Shown: in pieces, positions 16,936 through 25,887 of the stretch
How the letters are laid out: each line of letters begins with the position of its first letter
Numbering within the stretch: the first letter of the stretch is position 1
Origin: Pectobacterium sp013449375
Lineage (GTDB): Bacteria > Pseudomonadota > Gammaproteobacteria > Enterobacterales > Enterobacteriaceae
Assembly: GCF_048593165.1 (NCBI RefSeq)
Contig: NZ_CP184271.1
Length of the DNA stretch: 64,000 nt
Strand: one strand, 5' to 3'
Program-made: the position numbers and the translations under genes
Notes under the pieces: generated by a model
The model's database searches: none
Told to the model about the DNA's origin: nothing
The model's input: the letters and a program-made list of their open reading frames with translations, nothing else

Positions 16936-18198
16936 TTATTCGTGTTCTTTAACACGCTCGATGTTTGCACCTAACGCACGCAACTTATCTTCGATGCGGT
17001 CATAGCCACGATCAATGTGATAAATACGATCCACTGTCGTCACACCTTCCGCGATACAACCGGCTAATACCAGACTGGCTGACGCGCGTAGGTCAGTCGC
17101 CATCACCTGCGCACCAGACAGCTTATCAACACCGTGGCAAATCACCGTATTGCTCTCAATTTCCGCCTGTGCGCCCATACGGATAAGTTCAGGTACATGC
17201 ATGAAGCGGTTTTCGAAGATGGTTTCGGTAATCACGCCCGTTCCTTCCGCAACCAGATTCAGCAGGCTGAACTGCGCCTGCATATCGGTCGGGAAACCCG
17301 GATGCGGTGACGTGCGAACGGTAACGGCTTTCGGACGCTTACCGTGCATATCCAAGCTGATCCAATCTTCGCCGATTTCAATCTCTGCGCCTGCTTCGCG
17401 CAGCTTCGCCAGTACCGCATCCAACGTATCAGGACGAGTATTGCGGCAGATAATCTGTCCACGAGATACGGCTGCCGCCACCAGGAATGTCCCGGTTTCA
17501 ATGCGGTCAGGCACCACGCGGTATACACCGCCGCCCAAACGTGCAACACCTTCAATGGTAATTTTATCGCTGCCTGCGCCGCTGATTTTCGCGCCTAGCG
17601 TATTCAGGAAGTTTGCGGTATCGACAATCTCCGGCTCACGCGCGGCGTTCTCAATAATCGTAGTACCTTCCGCCAGCGTCGCTGCGCTCATGATGGTGAC
17701 CGTGGCGCCCACGCTCACTTTGTCCATCACGATGTGTGCGCCTTTCAGACGACCATCAACCGTCGCTTTTACATAGCCTTCTTCCAGCACGATCTGCGCA
17801 CCAAGCTGCTCAAGGCCGTAAATGTGCAAATCTACTGGGCGGGCACCAATCGCACAGCCGCCGGGCAGCGATACTTGACCTTGACCAAAACGCGCCACCA
17901 GCGGCCCCAGAGCCCAGATGGATGCGCGCATGGTTTTCACCAGCTCGTACGGCGCACAGAATACGTTTACTTCGCTGGCATCCACATGGACGGAGCCATT
18001 GCGCTCAACGCGCGCGCCTAACTGACCCAGCAGCTTCATGGTGGTATCAATGTCGCGCAGTTTCGGAACGTTTTGAATTTCTACCGGTTCTTCTGCGAGC
18101 AACGCAGCGAACAGGATGGGCAACGCAGCGTTCTTGGCGCCAGAAATGGTCACTTCCCCCGCTAAACGGGTGGGGCCCTGAACACGAAATTTATCCAT
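16936..18198 (-). CDS. murA: UDP-N-acetylglucosamine 1-carboxyvinyltransferase
   Basis: 420 residues. MurA transfers enolpyruvate from PEP to UDP-GlcNAc, the first committed step of peptidoglycan synthesis in the cytoplasm. Active-site Cys near residue 116 in GGCAIGARPVDLH is the fosfomycin target, and the Cys form predicts normal sensitivity. SGAKNAALPIL near residue 19 and PDRIETGTFL near residue 230 are family landmarks. It lies downstream of ibaG in the mla-ibaG-murA series. Confidence 0.98.
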   Translation of the reverse strand: MDKFRVQGPTRLAGEVTISGAKNAALPILFAALLAEEPVEIQNVPKLRDIDTTMKLLGQLGARVERNGSVHVDASEVNVFCAPYELVKTMRASIWALGPLVARFGQGQVSLPGGCAIGARPVDLHIYGLEQLGAQIVLEEGYVKATVDGRLKGAHIVMDKVSVGATVTIMSAATLAEGTTIIENAAREPEIVDTANFLNTLGAKISGAGSDKITIEGVARLGGGVYRVVPDRIETGTFLVAAAVSRGQIICRNTRPDTLDAVLAKLREAGAEIEIGEDWISLDMHGKRPKAVTVRTSPHPGFPTDMQAQFSLLNLVAEGTGVITETIFENRFMHVPELIRMGAQAEIESNTVICHGVDKLSGAQVMATDLRASASLVLAGCIAEGVTTVDRIYHIDRGYDRIEDKLRALGANIERVKEHE

Positions 18199-18280
18199 AG
18201 TCTTTGTATCTCGATGTCTTAATTCACTATTTCATCACACTGATACAGGCGATTTCTCTCAGCTCACACACGGAGCGTAT

Positions 18281-18535
18281 TTAGAAGCCGTTCAGTTTAC
18301 GGTCGCGTTGCCACTCTTCCGGCGTATAGGCCTTGATTGACAGTGCATGAATACGGTTATCCGCGATGTACTCCATCAGCGGCGCATAAACAGCCTGCTG
18401 TTTTTTTACTCGGCTCATTCCAGCAAAAAGTCCGCCCACCACGATGACCTGAAAATGGCTGCCATCACCAGAAACATGGGCTTCTTCCAGTGCTAATGCG
18501 TTCATCAGCACGTCTTTAATTTCGTTATTTTCCAT
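18281..18535 (-). CDS. ibaG: BolA-family acid-stress protein IbaG
   Basis: 84 residues, BolA fold. IbaG (YrbA) pairs with monothiol glutaredoxin through Fe-S cluster binding; the family ligand lies in the C-terminal SIKAYTPEEW region. HVSGDGSHFQVIVVG is the conserved central strand pair. It sits between mlaB and murA, as in E. coli, and is probably co-transcribed with murA. Confidence 0.95.
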   Translation of the reverse strand: MENNEIKDVLMNALALEEAHVSGDGSHFQVIVVGGLFAGMSRVKKQQAVYAPLMEYIADNRIHALSIKAYTPEEWQRDRKLNGF

Positions 18536-18658
18536 CGCTCTCGATTTCTATGTCAGGGGGAGATGATTTACAGGGAGGTATCTTAGATGAATATGGCGCT
18601 ATCTTAAACAAAGAATGCGCCGATGCCTGAAGGGGAAATCAGGCATCGGCATGACAAG

Positions 18659-18949
18659 TTAAGACACAGGGATGATTTCATTCAGGTTATAGAGCGCAAT
18701 GAGCGTTTTTAGCCGATCGCTGGCACCGATAATCGTTATCTCACTACCTGAAGAGGGCTGCTGATAAACATGCATCAGCAATGCCAAGCCGGCAGAATCA
18801 ACGCGGTTTAACCCCGACACATCCAACACGGTTTTACCCGCGAGCAACGCTTCACGCTGCTGCCAGAACGGTAACAGCGTTTCACGATCCAGATCGCCCG
18901 TTAACGCCAACGTGGAATCCTGCGCCTGCCAGTTCAATCCGTTCGCCAT
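18659..18949 (-). CDS. mlaB: Phospholipid transport STAS protein MlaB
   Basis: 96 residues from ATG 18949 (GGGTGTGAAC upstream); TTG and GTG codons 2-4 positions earlier are possible but less likely. It is a STAS-domain protein that binds MlaF in the cytoplasm and is needed for assembly and ATPase activity of the MlaFEDB lipid transporter. The Ser/Thr-loop region RVDSAGLALLMHVY is present. Last gene of the mlaFEDCB operon; 13 bp after mlaC. Confidence 0.94.
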   Translation of the reverse strand: MANGLNWQAQDSTLALTGDLDRETLLPFWQQREALLAGKTVLDVSGLNRVDSAGLALLMHVYQQPSSGSEITIIGASDRLKTLIALYNLNEIIPVS

Positions 18950-18962
18950 GTTCACACCCAAA

Positions 18963-19592
18963 TTACTTTTTCTGATCCAACGTGATGGTCTGCTTCGCTG
19001 AGGATTCCAGCTGTTGAGTCAGGCCATCAACGCCTTTCTGACGCAGAATAGTCGCCCACTCGTTTTGCTTCGTGGTGATCATACTGACGCCTTCAGCAAT
19101 CATGTCATACGCCTGCCAGTTACCCGTTTTGCTGTTCTTACGCCATTGGAAATCCAGACGTACGGGAGGGCGGCCACCGTTGTCAATGATGGTCACGCGA
19201 ATGGAAACGATATCGGTATTGCCCAGCGGCTGTTCTGGCGCAATCTGGTAAGTCTGCCCGTTATACATCGCCAGGGCCTGACCGTAAGCCTGCTCCAGAT
19301 AGGCTTCAAACGCTTTGAAGTAGGCATCACGTTGTGCCGGTGTCGCATCTTTGTAGTAGCGACCCAGCACCAGCGCGCCGGCATATCTCACCTGCACATA
19401 CGGCAGCAGTTCTTCACGTACGATAGTACGCAGATAGTCGGGGCTTTGTTTGATTTTTGGTTGCTCGTTCTTTAAACGATCAAAGGTTTTTTCCGCCGCT
19501 TCATTCATTAAACGATAAGGGTTCGTTTGATCCGCCGCGTTGGCTAATGGCGCGACCACCAGTAAAGCCACCATCAGTAAACGTTTAAACAT
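18963..19592 (-). CDS. mlaC: Periplasmic phospholipid carrier MlaC
   Basis: 209 residues with a signal peptide (FKRLLMVALLVVAPLANA, cleavage near residue 19). MlaC shuttles phospholipids between the outer-membrane MlaA-porin complex and the inner-membrane MlaFEDB complex to keep lipid asymmetry. The Tol-Ttg2/MlaC domain spans ~30-195. It lies 12 bp after mlaD. Confidence 0.97.
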   Translation of the reverse strand: MFKRLLMVALLVVAPLANAADQTNPYRLMNEAAEKTFDRLKNEQPKIKQSPDYLRTIVREELLPYVQVRYAGALVLGRYYKDATPAQRDAYFKAFEAYLEQAYGQALAMYNGQTYQIAPEQPLGNTDIVSIRVTIIDNGGRPPVRLDFQWRKNSKTGNWQAYDMIAEGVSMITTKQNEWATILRQKGVDGLTQQLESSAKQTITLDQKK

Positions 19593-19604
19593 GCAGATAT
19601 CCTC

Positions 19605-20171
19605 TTATGGATGTGAAGGAACAGGTTCGTTGTTGTGCTCAGGGGGTGCCGCAGGATCGGCACCCGCCTCAGTATCCGCTTCACCGGCATTATCGTCGCT
19701 ATTGCTGCCGCTCTTATATAGGAATTGACCGATGAGATCTTCAAGCACCATCGCTGACTTAGTGTCCTGAATCACACCGCCATCCTTAAGGATAGTCGTG
19801 CCCATTTCTTCATCTTCAAACCCAATGTTCAGTGCTAGATACTGTTCGCCCAGCAAACCAGACGTACGAATGGCCAGAGAGCTGGTATCAGGGATATGAT
19901 CGTAGCGCTGCTGAATATCCATCGCTACGCGCGGCAGATACGTTTTCTCGTCCAACGAAATATCCGCCACGCGGCCAATGACCACGCCGCCAATGCGGAT
20001 CGGAGAACGCGCTTTCAGCCCGCCAATATTGTCAAACGTCGCGTACAGACGATACGTCGGCTCACTACCGATCGATTTGAGATCGGCGACTTTCAGGCAT
20101 AAAAAGAGGATGGCAGCCAGCGCGATCAACATAAACACACCAACCCAGACTTCAGTTTTCTTTGTTTGCAT
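19605..20171 (-). CDS. mlaD: MCE-domain substrate-binding protein MlaD
   Basis: 188 residues from ATG 20171. One membrane helix (residues ~7-28) anchors a periplasmic MCE domain (~38-118) that forms the hexameric lipid-binding ring of MlaFEDB. GGLKARSPIRIGGVVIGRV is the conserved MCE core. The tail beyond residue 150 is long, acidic and Pro/Ser-rich. It starts 4 bp after the mlaE stop. Confidence 0.96.
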   Translation of the reverse strand: MQTKKTEVWVGVFMLIALAAILFLCLKVADLKSIGSEPTYRLYATFDNIGGLKARSPIRIGGVVIGRVADISLDEKTYLPRVAMDIQQRYDHIPDTSSLAIRTSGLLGEQYLALNIGFEDEEMGTTILKDGGVIQDTKSAMVLEDLIGQFLYKSGSNSDDNAGEADTEAGADPAAPPEHNNEPVPSHP

Positions 20172-20175
20172 CGAC

Positions 20176-20958
20176 TCAGTTCCCAAACATCAGTGCTGTC
20201 AGCACAAAATCCAATCCCAGTACCGCTAACGACGAGTGCACGACGGTTCGGGTCGTTGCACGGCTAATCCCTTCAGACGTCGGGATCGCGTCATAGCCGT
20301 TAAACAGTGCAATCCAGGTCACGGTAATCGCAAATACGATACTTTTAATCACGCAGTTCAAGACATCCTGACGCCAGTCAACCGCGCCCTGCATAGCAGA
20401 CCAGAAGAACCCGCTGTCGATGCCCTTCCAGTCCACCCCGACCAGCGCGCCGCCCCAAATACCCACCGCGACAAAAATCACCGCCAGCAGTGGCATGCTG
20501 ATTAATCCTGCCCAGAAGCGCGGCGCGACAACGCGACGCAGCGGATCGACCGCCATCATCTCCATGCTGGAAAGCTGCTCTGTCGCCTTCATCAGGCCAA
20601 TTTCTGCCGTCAGCGCGGAACCCGCACGGCCCGCGAACAGCAATGCCGTCACTACCGGACCAAGCTCACGCAGCAGCGACAGCGCCACCATCATGCCCAG
20701 ACTGGCCTCGGCGCTGTAAGTCGTCAGGATGATAAAGCCTTGCAACCCCAAAACCATGCCAATGAACAGGCCGGAAACCATGATGATCAGCAGCGACTGC
20801 ACGCCAACGCTGTAAAGCTGTTTCACCAACAGCGGCCACTGTTTTCTGAATTCGGGTTTACCCACCAGCGCATTAAACAGCATCAGCCCAGCACGCCCAA
20901 ACGCCGCACTAATGGAGATTCCCTGACGCCCCAACGACGCCAACGTCCGTAATAACAT
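20176..20958 (-). CDS. mlaE: Phospholipid ABC transporter permease MlaE
   Basis: 260 residues, about five membrane helices. MlaE is the permease dimer core of MlaFEDB. Family motifs present: RELGPVVTALLFAGRAGSALTAE in the middle and DPLRRVVAPRFWA after it (coupling helix to MlaF). It lies 7 bp after mlaF. Confidence 0.97.
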   Translation of the reverse strand: MLLRTLASLGRQGISISAAFGRAGLMLFNALVGKPEFRKQWPLLVKQLYSVGVQSLLIIMVSGLFIGMVLGLQGFIILTTYSAEASLGMMVALSLLRELGPVVTALLFAGRAGSALTAEIGLMKATEQLSSMEMMAVDPLRRVVAPRFWAGLISMPLLAVIFVAVGIWGGALVGVDWKGIDSGFFWSAMQGAVDWRQDVLNCVIKSIVFAITVTWIALFNGYDAIPTSEGISRATTRTVVHSSLAVLGLDFVLTALMFGN

Positions 20959-20965
20959 GACTGCG

Positions 20966-21778
20966 TTAACTCCCTGAACCTAGCAGCGACGTTTTATAGT
21001 CGCCCGCCGGAAAACGGAAAGGCACTGGCCCGTCGGCGATACCGTCCAGAAACTGACGAACCTGTGGGTCAGTGTTCGCCCGCAATTCATCTGCCGTTCC
21101 TTCTGCTACCACCCGTTTGTCGGCCACGATATACGCGTAATCGGCGATGCTCATCACCTCTGGTACATCGTGAGAAACCACAATGCAGGTCACGCCCAAT
21201 GCATGGTTCAACTCATCGATGAGCTTCACCAACGTCCCCAGCGTGATCGGATCCTGCCCGACAAAAGGCTCATCAAACATAATCAGTTGCGGGTCAAGCG
21301 CAATGGCTCTCGCCAGCGCCGCACGCCGCGCCATACCGCCGGACAGTTCCGCAGGCATCAGTTCCGATGCACCGCGTAGCCCCACCGCTTCCAGCTTCAT
21401 CATCACGATGCTGCGCAGCAGCGATTCCGGCAGCTTAGTATGTTCACGCAGCGGCCAGGCGACATTATCAAATACGTTCAAATCGGTGAATAACGCCCCG
21501 GACTGAAACAACATGCTCATTTTCTTGCGCGCGTTGTACAGTTCGCTGCGCGACAGCGACGGGATATTCTCGCCATCAAACCAGATGTCGCCGCTGTCCG
21601 GCTGTAGCTGCCCACCAATCAGGCGCAACAGCGTGGTTTTACCAATGCCGGAAGGCCCCATGATCGCGGTGACCTTGCCTTTAGGCACATTCAGCGTGAT
21701 GTCCGTAAAGATCTCTCGCTCTCCGCGCCGAAAGCTAAGACCACGGATCTCAACCAGATTAGTTGCCTCATGGTGCAT
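20966..21778 (-). CDS. mlaF: Phospholipid ABC transporter ATPase MlaF
   Basis: 270 residues from ATG 21778, with AAGGA nine bases upstream; another ATG three codons earlier overlaps that site and is less likely. ATPase of the MlaFEDB retrograde/anterograde phospholipid system. Walker A GPSGIGKTT, signature ELSGGMARR and Walker B LIMFDEPFVGQDP are all intact. The C-terminal tail (FLDGIADGPVPFRFPAGDY) is the part that interacts with MlaB. First gene of the mla operon; diverges from yrbG. Confidence 0.97.
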   Translation of the reverse strand: MHHEATNLVEIRGLSFRRGEREIFTDITLNVPKGKVTAIMGPSGIGKTTLLRLIGGQLQPDSGDIWFDGENIPSLSRSELYNARKKMSMLFQSGALFTDLNVFDNVAWPLREHTKLPESLLRSIVMMKLEAVGLRGASELMPAELSGGMARRAALARAIALDPQLIMFDEPFVGQDPITLGTLVKLIDELNHALGVTCIVVSHDVPEVMSIADYAYIVADKRVVAEGTADELRANTDPQVRQFLDGIADGPVPFRFPAGDYKTSLLGSGS

Positions 21779-22068
21779 TATTTCCATTCCTTACCCATCA
21801 GTACGCTTATACAGAGCGTCTTTTACTCCAGCCTAATGGCTGGCTTTCATCAAGGTGCGAGTTTTACAAAAACTTACCGTAAGTTCTTGTCCAAAATGGC
21901 GGCACAAACCGTTACTGGGTTTTACTTATCGCGACAGGTTTTACTTTTTCGCCAAGCACCGTCAGAATTAGCATTCATCACAGAAAATGCTTTTTGTGCG
22001 AAAATCGTCCAGAAATGCTGACTTATTCGACAACAAGCCGGTGATTATATCCTATTAAAGGACGCTGC

Positions 22069-23034
22069 ATGCTCTTTGCAACACTACTTTTGATCGTTGG
22101 TTTGCTACTACTGGTTTACGGTGCCGATCGTCTTGTCTATGGCGCCGCCGTGCTTGCGCGTTCTCTTGGCTTACCGCCTTTCGTTATCGGTATCACCATT
22201 GTCGGCTTCGGCACCTCGCTACCCGAACTGATTGTTTCCGTTACCGCCGCCTTAAACGATCAGAACGATATGGCCGTCGGTAATGTTATCGGCTCTAATA
22301 TCACCAATATCTTACTCATTCTCGGCAGCGCGGCGCTCATTCGGCCGCTAACGGTACATTCAGCCATCCTGCGCCGGGAATTGCCGCTCATGTTGTCCGT
22401 CACTTTATTGTGTGGCGTTTTACTGCATGATAGCTACCTGAGCCGCACAGACGGCATGATGCTGCTCTTCGCCGCCGTTCTGTGTCTGGTGTTGATACTG
22501 CGTATGGCGCAGCAGGCACAGCGAGAAGGCGGCGATAGCCTGACGCGCGAACAACTGGCGGAACTCCCGCAGGATGACAGCAGCCAGATGGTGGCCGTGT
22601 TGTGGTTGATTCTCGGCCTGATTATTTTACCTATGGCCGCTCGTATGGTGGTGGATAACGCCACCGTCATTGCTCGCTACTTCGACGTCAGTGAATTGAC
22701 CATCGGGCTAACAATATTGGCGATCGGTACTAGCCTGCCTGAACTGGCGACCGCCATCGTCGGGACGTTGAAGAAAGAAGATGATATTGCGCTGGGCAAC
22801 CTGATTGGCTCGAACATTTTTAATATCGCGATTGTCTTGGGCGTTCCCGCCCTGCTCTCGCCGGGCGCACTGAATCCTCAGGTTTTTCAACGCGACTATT
22901 GGGTCATGCTGGCGGCGAGCGTGTTGTTAACCGTACTGTGCCTCAGTAAAGAACGCCGTATAGGACAAGGTGCAGGCGCATTATTATGCTGCGCGTTTAT
23001 CGCCTATCTGACGGTGTTGTTCTTTTTTTCATAA
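22069..23034 (+). CDS. yrbG: Calcium/sodium antiporter family protein
   Basis: 321 residues, around ten membrane helices, CaCA (Ca2+/cation antiporter) family. Two inverted-repeat alpha motifs are plain: GFGTSLPELIVS with GNVIGSNITN in the first half, and AIGTSLPELATA with GNLIGSNIFN in the second. The Glu residues in these repeats bind the cation. The real physiological ion is not established for YrbG. It is the first gene upstream of kdsD and diverges from mlaF, as in E. coli. Confidence 0.94.
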   Translation: MLFATLLLIVGLLLLVYGADRLVYGAAVLARSLGLPPFVIGITIVGFGTSLPELIVSVTAALNDQNDMAVGNVIGSNITNILLILGSAALIRPLTVHSAILRRELPLMLSVTLLCGVLLHDSYLSRTDGMMLLFAAVLCLVLILRMAQQAQREGGDSLTREQLAELPQDDSSQMVAVLWLILGLIILPMAARMVVDNATVIARYFDVSELTIGLTILAIGTSLPELATAIVGTLKKEDDIALGNLIGSNIFNIAIVLGVPALLSPGALNPQVFQRDYWVMLAASVLLTVLCLSKERRIGQGAGALLCCAFIAYLTVLFFFS

Positions 23035-23091
23035 GAAACTGTTTTTCATAATTACGCTGTTCCGTTTTTCATCATAATCAGGACTATTGGT

Positions 23092-24183
23092 ATGTCACAG
23101 TTTGAACAAGATGCTCGTCTAAAACAGCAGTCTGACCGTTCACTATCCGACCATGCACAACAAGCCGATCATGCACCACAAGCCGCGCATACGCGACAAA
23201 AGTCTCATCAACTACCCGCCGATTTCGACTTTCAGCAGGCGGGCAAGCAGGTACTGAGTATCGAACGCGATGGGCTTGCGCAATTAGACCAGTACATTGA
23301 TGACAATTTTACCCTCGCCTGTAAAAAGATATTCCATTGCCAGGGTAAAGTCGTGGTGATGGGAATGGGTAAATCCGGTCACATTGGTTGCAAGATAGCC
23401 GCGACCTTCGCCAGTACCGGTACGCCTGCTTTTTTTGTTCATCCGGGCGAAGCCAGCCACGGCGACCTCGGTATGGTGACGCCGCACGATATCGTGATCG
23501 CCATTTCCAACTCCGGCGAGTCTCATGAAATTCTGTCTCTGATTCCCGTCCTGAAACGCCAGAAAGTGTTCCTGATCTGTATGACCGGCGCGCCGGAAAG
23601 TACGATGGGTAAAGCGGCGGACATTCACCTGTGCGTGCACGTCCCGCAGGAAGCCTGCCCGCTTGGTCTCGCCCCCACTACCAGCACCACTGCGACGCTG
23701 GTCATGGGAGACGCGCTGGCCGTGGCCTTGCTACAGGCGCGTGGCTTTACCGCCGAAGATTTTGCCCTTTCTCACCCTGGTGGCGCACTCGGCCGCAAAC
23801 TTTTACTGCGCGTCAGCGATATCATGCATTCAGGCGACGAGATCCCGCACGTCCCACACGATGCTTCACTGCGTGATGCGCTGGTGGAAATTACGCGCAA
23901 AAATCTGGGTATGACGGTAATCTGCGAAGCGGATATGAAAATTCAGGGCATCTTTACCGATGGTGACCTGCGCCGCATCTTCGACATGAATATTGACTTG
24001 AACAGCGCGCGCATTGCTGATGTGATGACCGCGGGCGGCATCCGGGTCGCACCGCAAACGCTGGCGGTGGATGCACTTAACCTGATGCAGTCACGCCACA
24101 TCACCTCAGTGCTGGTGGCAGAAAACGATCGTCTGGTCGGGATCGTCCATATGCACGATATGCTGCGGGCTGGCGTGGTTTAA
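23092..24183 (+). CDS. kdsD: Arabinose-5-phosphate isomerase with N-terminal extension
   Basis: 363 residues against 328 in E. coli. KdsD converts ribulose-5-P to arabinose-5-P, the first step of Kdo synthesis for LPS. An SIS domain (~75-215; GMGKSGHIG, ISNSGES, SHPGGALGR) is followed by two CBS domains (~235-363; FTDGDLRR, MQSRHITSVLV). The extra ~35 residues at the N-terminus are low-complexity, rich in His, Gln and Ala, and arise from an 18-bp tandem repeat (23149-23202). The true E. coli-like start of homology is at FDFQQAGKQVL (residue ~45). No internal ATG serves as a better start, so the extension is probably real. Confidence 0.94.
   Translation: MSQFEQDARLKQQSDRSLSDHAQQADHAPQAAHTRQKSHQLPADFDFQQAGKQVLSIERDGLAQLDQYIDDNFTLACKKIFHCQGKVVVMGMGKSGHIGCKIAATFASTGTPAFFVHPGEASHGDLGMVTPHDIVIAISNSGESHEILSLIPVLKRQKVFLICMTGAPESTMGKAADIHLCVHVPQEACPLGLAPTTSTTATLVMGDALAVALLQARGFTAEDFALSHPGGALGRKLLLRVSDIMHSGDEIPHVPHDASLRDALVEITRKNLGMTVICEADMKIQGIFTDGDLRRIFDMNIDLNSARIADVMTAGGIRVAPQTLAVDALNLMQSRHITSVLVAENDRLVGIVHMHDMLRAGVV
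23149..23202. repeat. 18-bp tandem repeat inside kdsD
   Basis: Two near-identical 18-bp units (23149-23166 and 23167-23184, two mismatches), then a degenerate third (23185-23202). They encode DHAQQA, DHAPQA and AHTRQK. Being in frame, copy-number change would lengthen or shorten the KdsD N-terminus without breaking it. Confidence 0.85.
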
Positions 24184-24201
24184 AAGAAAGGATAATTGTG
24201 A

Positions 24202-24768
24202 ATGAGTGAAGTCAGGGCACAAACCGATACCTGCTATGGGCCTGTCGATCAACAGGTACTGGATAAAGCCCGTGAAGTTCGCCTGTTAATCTGCGACGTT
24301 GACGGCGTGATGTCCGATGGTCTGATTTACATGGGCAATCATGGCGAAGAGCTGAAAGCCTTTAACGTCCGCGACGGCTATGGCATTCGCTGCTTGCTGA
24401 CGTCCGATATTGAAGTTGCCATCATCACTGGGCGTTCAGCAAAACTGCTGGAAGATCGGTGTAAAACACTGGGCATTAACCATCTTTATCAGGGGCAATC
24501 GGATAAGGTTTTGGCCTTCAACGATCTGTTGGATAAACTGTCTGTAACGGCAAATCAGGTCGCGTATATCGGCGACGATATGATCGACTGGCCAGTGATG
24601 GCACAGGTTGGGCTGAGCGTTGCCGTGGCAGACGCCCACCCGCTGCTGTTACCACGCGCAGATTATGTCACCCGTCTTGCGGGCGGGCGTGGCGCAGTAC
24701 GTGAGCTGTGTGATTTGATTCTGTTCTCGCAGGACAAGCTGGAGCATGCCAAAGGGTTGTCAATATGA
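24202..24768 (+). CDS. kdsC: 3-deoxy-D-manno-octulosonate 8-phosphate phosphatase
   Basis: 188 residues. HAD-superfamily phosphatase, C0 type without a cap, tetrameric; it removes phosphate from Kdo-8-P before CMP-Kdo is made. The nucleophile motif ICDVDGVMSDG (Asp near residue 32) and the later GDDMIDWPVM motif are intact. ATG at 24202 follows kdsD by 18 bp. Its stop overlaps the lptC start (ATGA), so the two are translationally coupled. Confidence 0.97.
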   Translation: MSEVRAQTDTCYGPVDQQVLDKAREVRLLICDVDGVMSDGLIYMGNHGEELKAFNVRDGYGIRCLLTSDIEVAIITGRSAKLLEDRCKTLGINHLYQGQSDKVLAFNDLLDKLSVTANQVAYIGDDMIDWPVMAQVGLSVAVADAHPLLLPRADYVTRLAGGRGAVRELCDLILFSQDKLEHAKGLSI

Positions 24769-25331
24769 GTAAAACCAAGCGTTGGCTCACCGCTTTTCTG
24801 GCCCTGTTAGTGCTTATCCTCATCGGCTTGAATATTGCGGATGACAACACGGTAGCGGCACCGCATGCAAACGATCCTGCTGTGCCAGTTTATACCAGCG
24901 AAAAGACCAACACGCAGGTATACAGCCCTGCGGGTAAGCTGAGTTACAGACTGATTTCGGAAAAAGCGGAGTATTTCAACGACGAACAGTTGAGCTGGTT
25001 TACCAAGCCTGTTGCCACGCTGTTCAATGAACAAGGCACCGCAACCTGGTCAGTACGCGCCGATCGCGCCAAGCTGACAAAAGACAAGATGCTCTATCTG
25101 TACGGCAACGTTGAGGTGAATAGCCTGACGAAAGACGCACAGCTTCAGCGCATCACAACGAATAATGCCCAGGTGAATCTGGTCACGCAGGACGTCTCTT
25201 CCGATGATGAAGTTACCCTGTACGGCGCCAGCTTCACGTCAAGCGGAATGAAAATGCGCGGGAATCTGCGTAACAAAACGGCCGAGTTGATCGAAAAGGT
25301 AAAAACCTCTTATGAAATCCAAAACCAATAA
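24765..25331 (+). CDS. lptC: LPS export protein LptC
   Basis: 188 residues. A single N-terminal helix (~6-25) anchors a periplasmic beta-jellyroll that receives LPS from LptB2FG and passes it to LptA. Starts inside the kdsC stop codon and overlaps lptA by 20 bp. Confidence 0.96.
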   Translation: MSKTKRWLTAFLALLVLILIGLNIADDNTVAAPHANDPAVPVYTSEKTNTQVYSPAGKLSYRLISEKAEYFNDEQLSWFTKPVATLFNEQGTATWSVRADRAKLTKDKMLYLYGNVEVNSLTKDAQLQRITTNNAQVNLVTQDVSSDDEVTLYGASFTSSGMKMRGNLRNKTAELIEKVKTSYEIQNQ

Positions 25332-25884
25332 TCTGATGCGTAACACCCTGATCGCCAGCTCGCTGTTCGCCGTCAGCGTTTCCGCCTTTGCCGTCACGGG
25401 CGATAGCAACCAACCTATTCGCATTGATTCAGCACAGCAGTCTCTGGACATGCAGGGCAACACGGTGACATTCACCGGCAATGTTGTCGTGAAGCAAGGG
25501 ACGATTGAAGTGAAAGCCGACAAAGTCGTCGTAACGCGTCCACAAGGCACGCAAGGCAATGAAGTGGTGGAAGGCTACGGTAACCCCGTGACGTTTTACC
25601 AGATGCAGGACAACGGCAAACCGGTGAAAGGTCACGCGCAGAAAATTCGCTACGAGCTGGCCAAAGATTTTCTGGTGTTGACAGGCAATGCCTATCTGGA
25701 ACAGCAGGACAGCAATGTCAAAGGCGATCGCATTACCTATTTGGTGAAACAGCAACAGATGGAAGCAACCAGCGAAAAAGGCAAGCGTGTGACGACGGTG
25801 TTAGTCCCCTCTCAGCTTCAGGAGAAAGAGAACAAGAACCAGACTTCTCGTTCTCAACAATCGCAACCACGGGTCACTGAGTAA
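25312..25884 (+). CDS. lptA: LPS export protein LptA
   Basis: 190 residues with signal peptide (cleavage after SAFA, near residue 26). LptA forms the periplasmic bridge of stacked beta-jellyrolls that carries LPS to the outer membrane. VVEGYGNPVTFYQMQDNGKPV and LTGNAYLEQQDSNVKGDRITYL match E. coli. The ATG at 25312 lies within the end of lptC. The C-terminal ~25 residues are disordered and Gln/Asn/Ser-rich. Confidence 0.96.
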   Translation: MKSKTNNLMRNTLIASSLFAVSVSAFAVTGDSNQPIRIDSAQQSLDMQGNTVTFTGNVVVKQGTIEVKADKVVVTRPQGTQGNEVVEGYGNPVTFYQMQDNGKPVKGHAQKIRYELAKDFLVLTGNAYLEQQDSNVKGDRITYLVKQQQMEATSEKGKRVTTVLVPSQLQEKENKNQTSRSQQSQPRVTE

Positions 25885-25887
25885 GTT

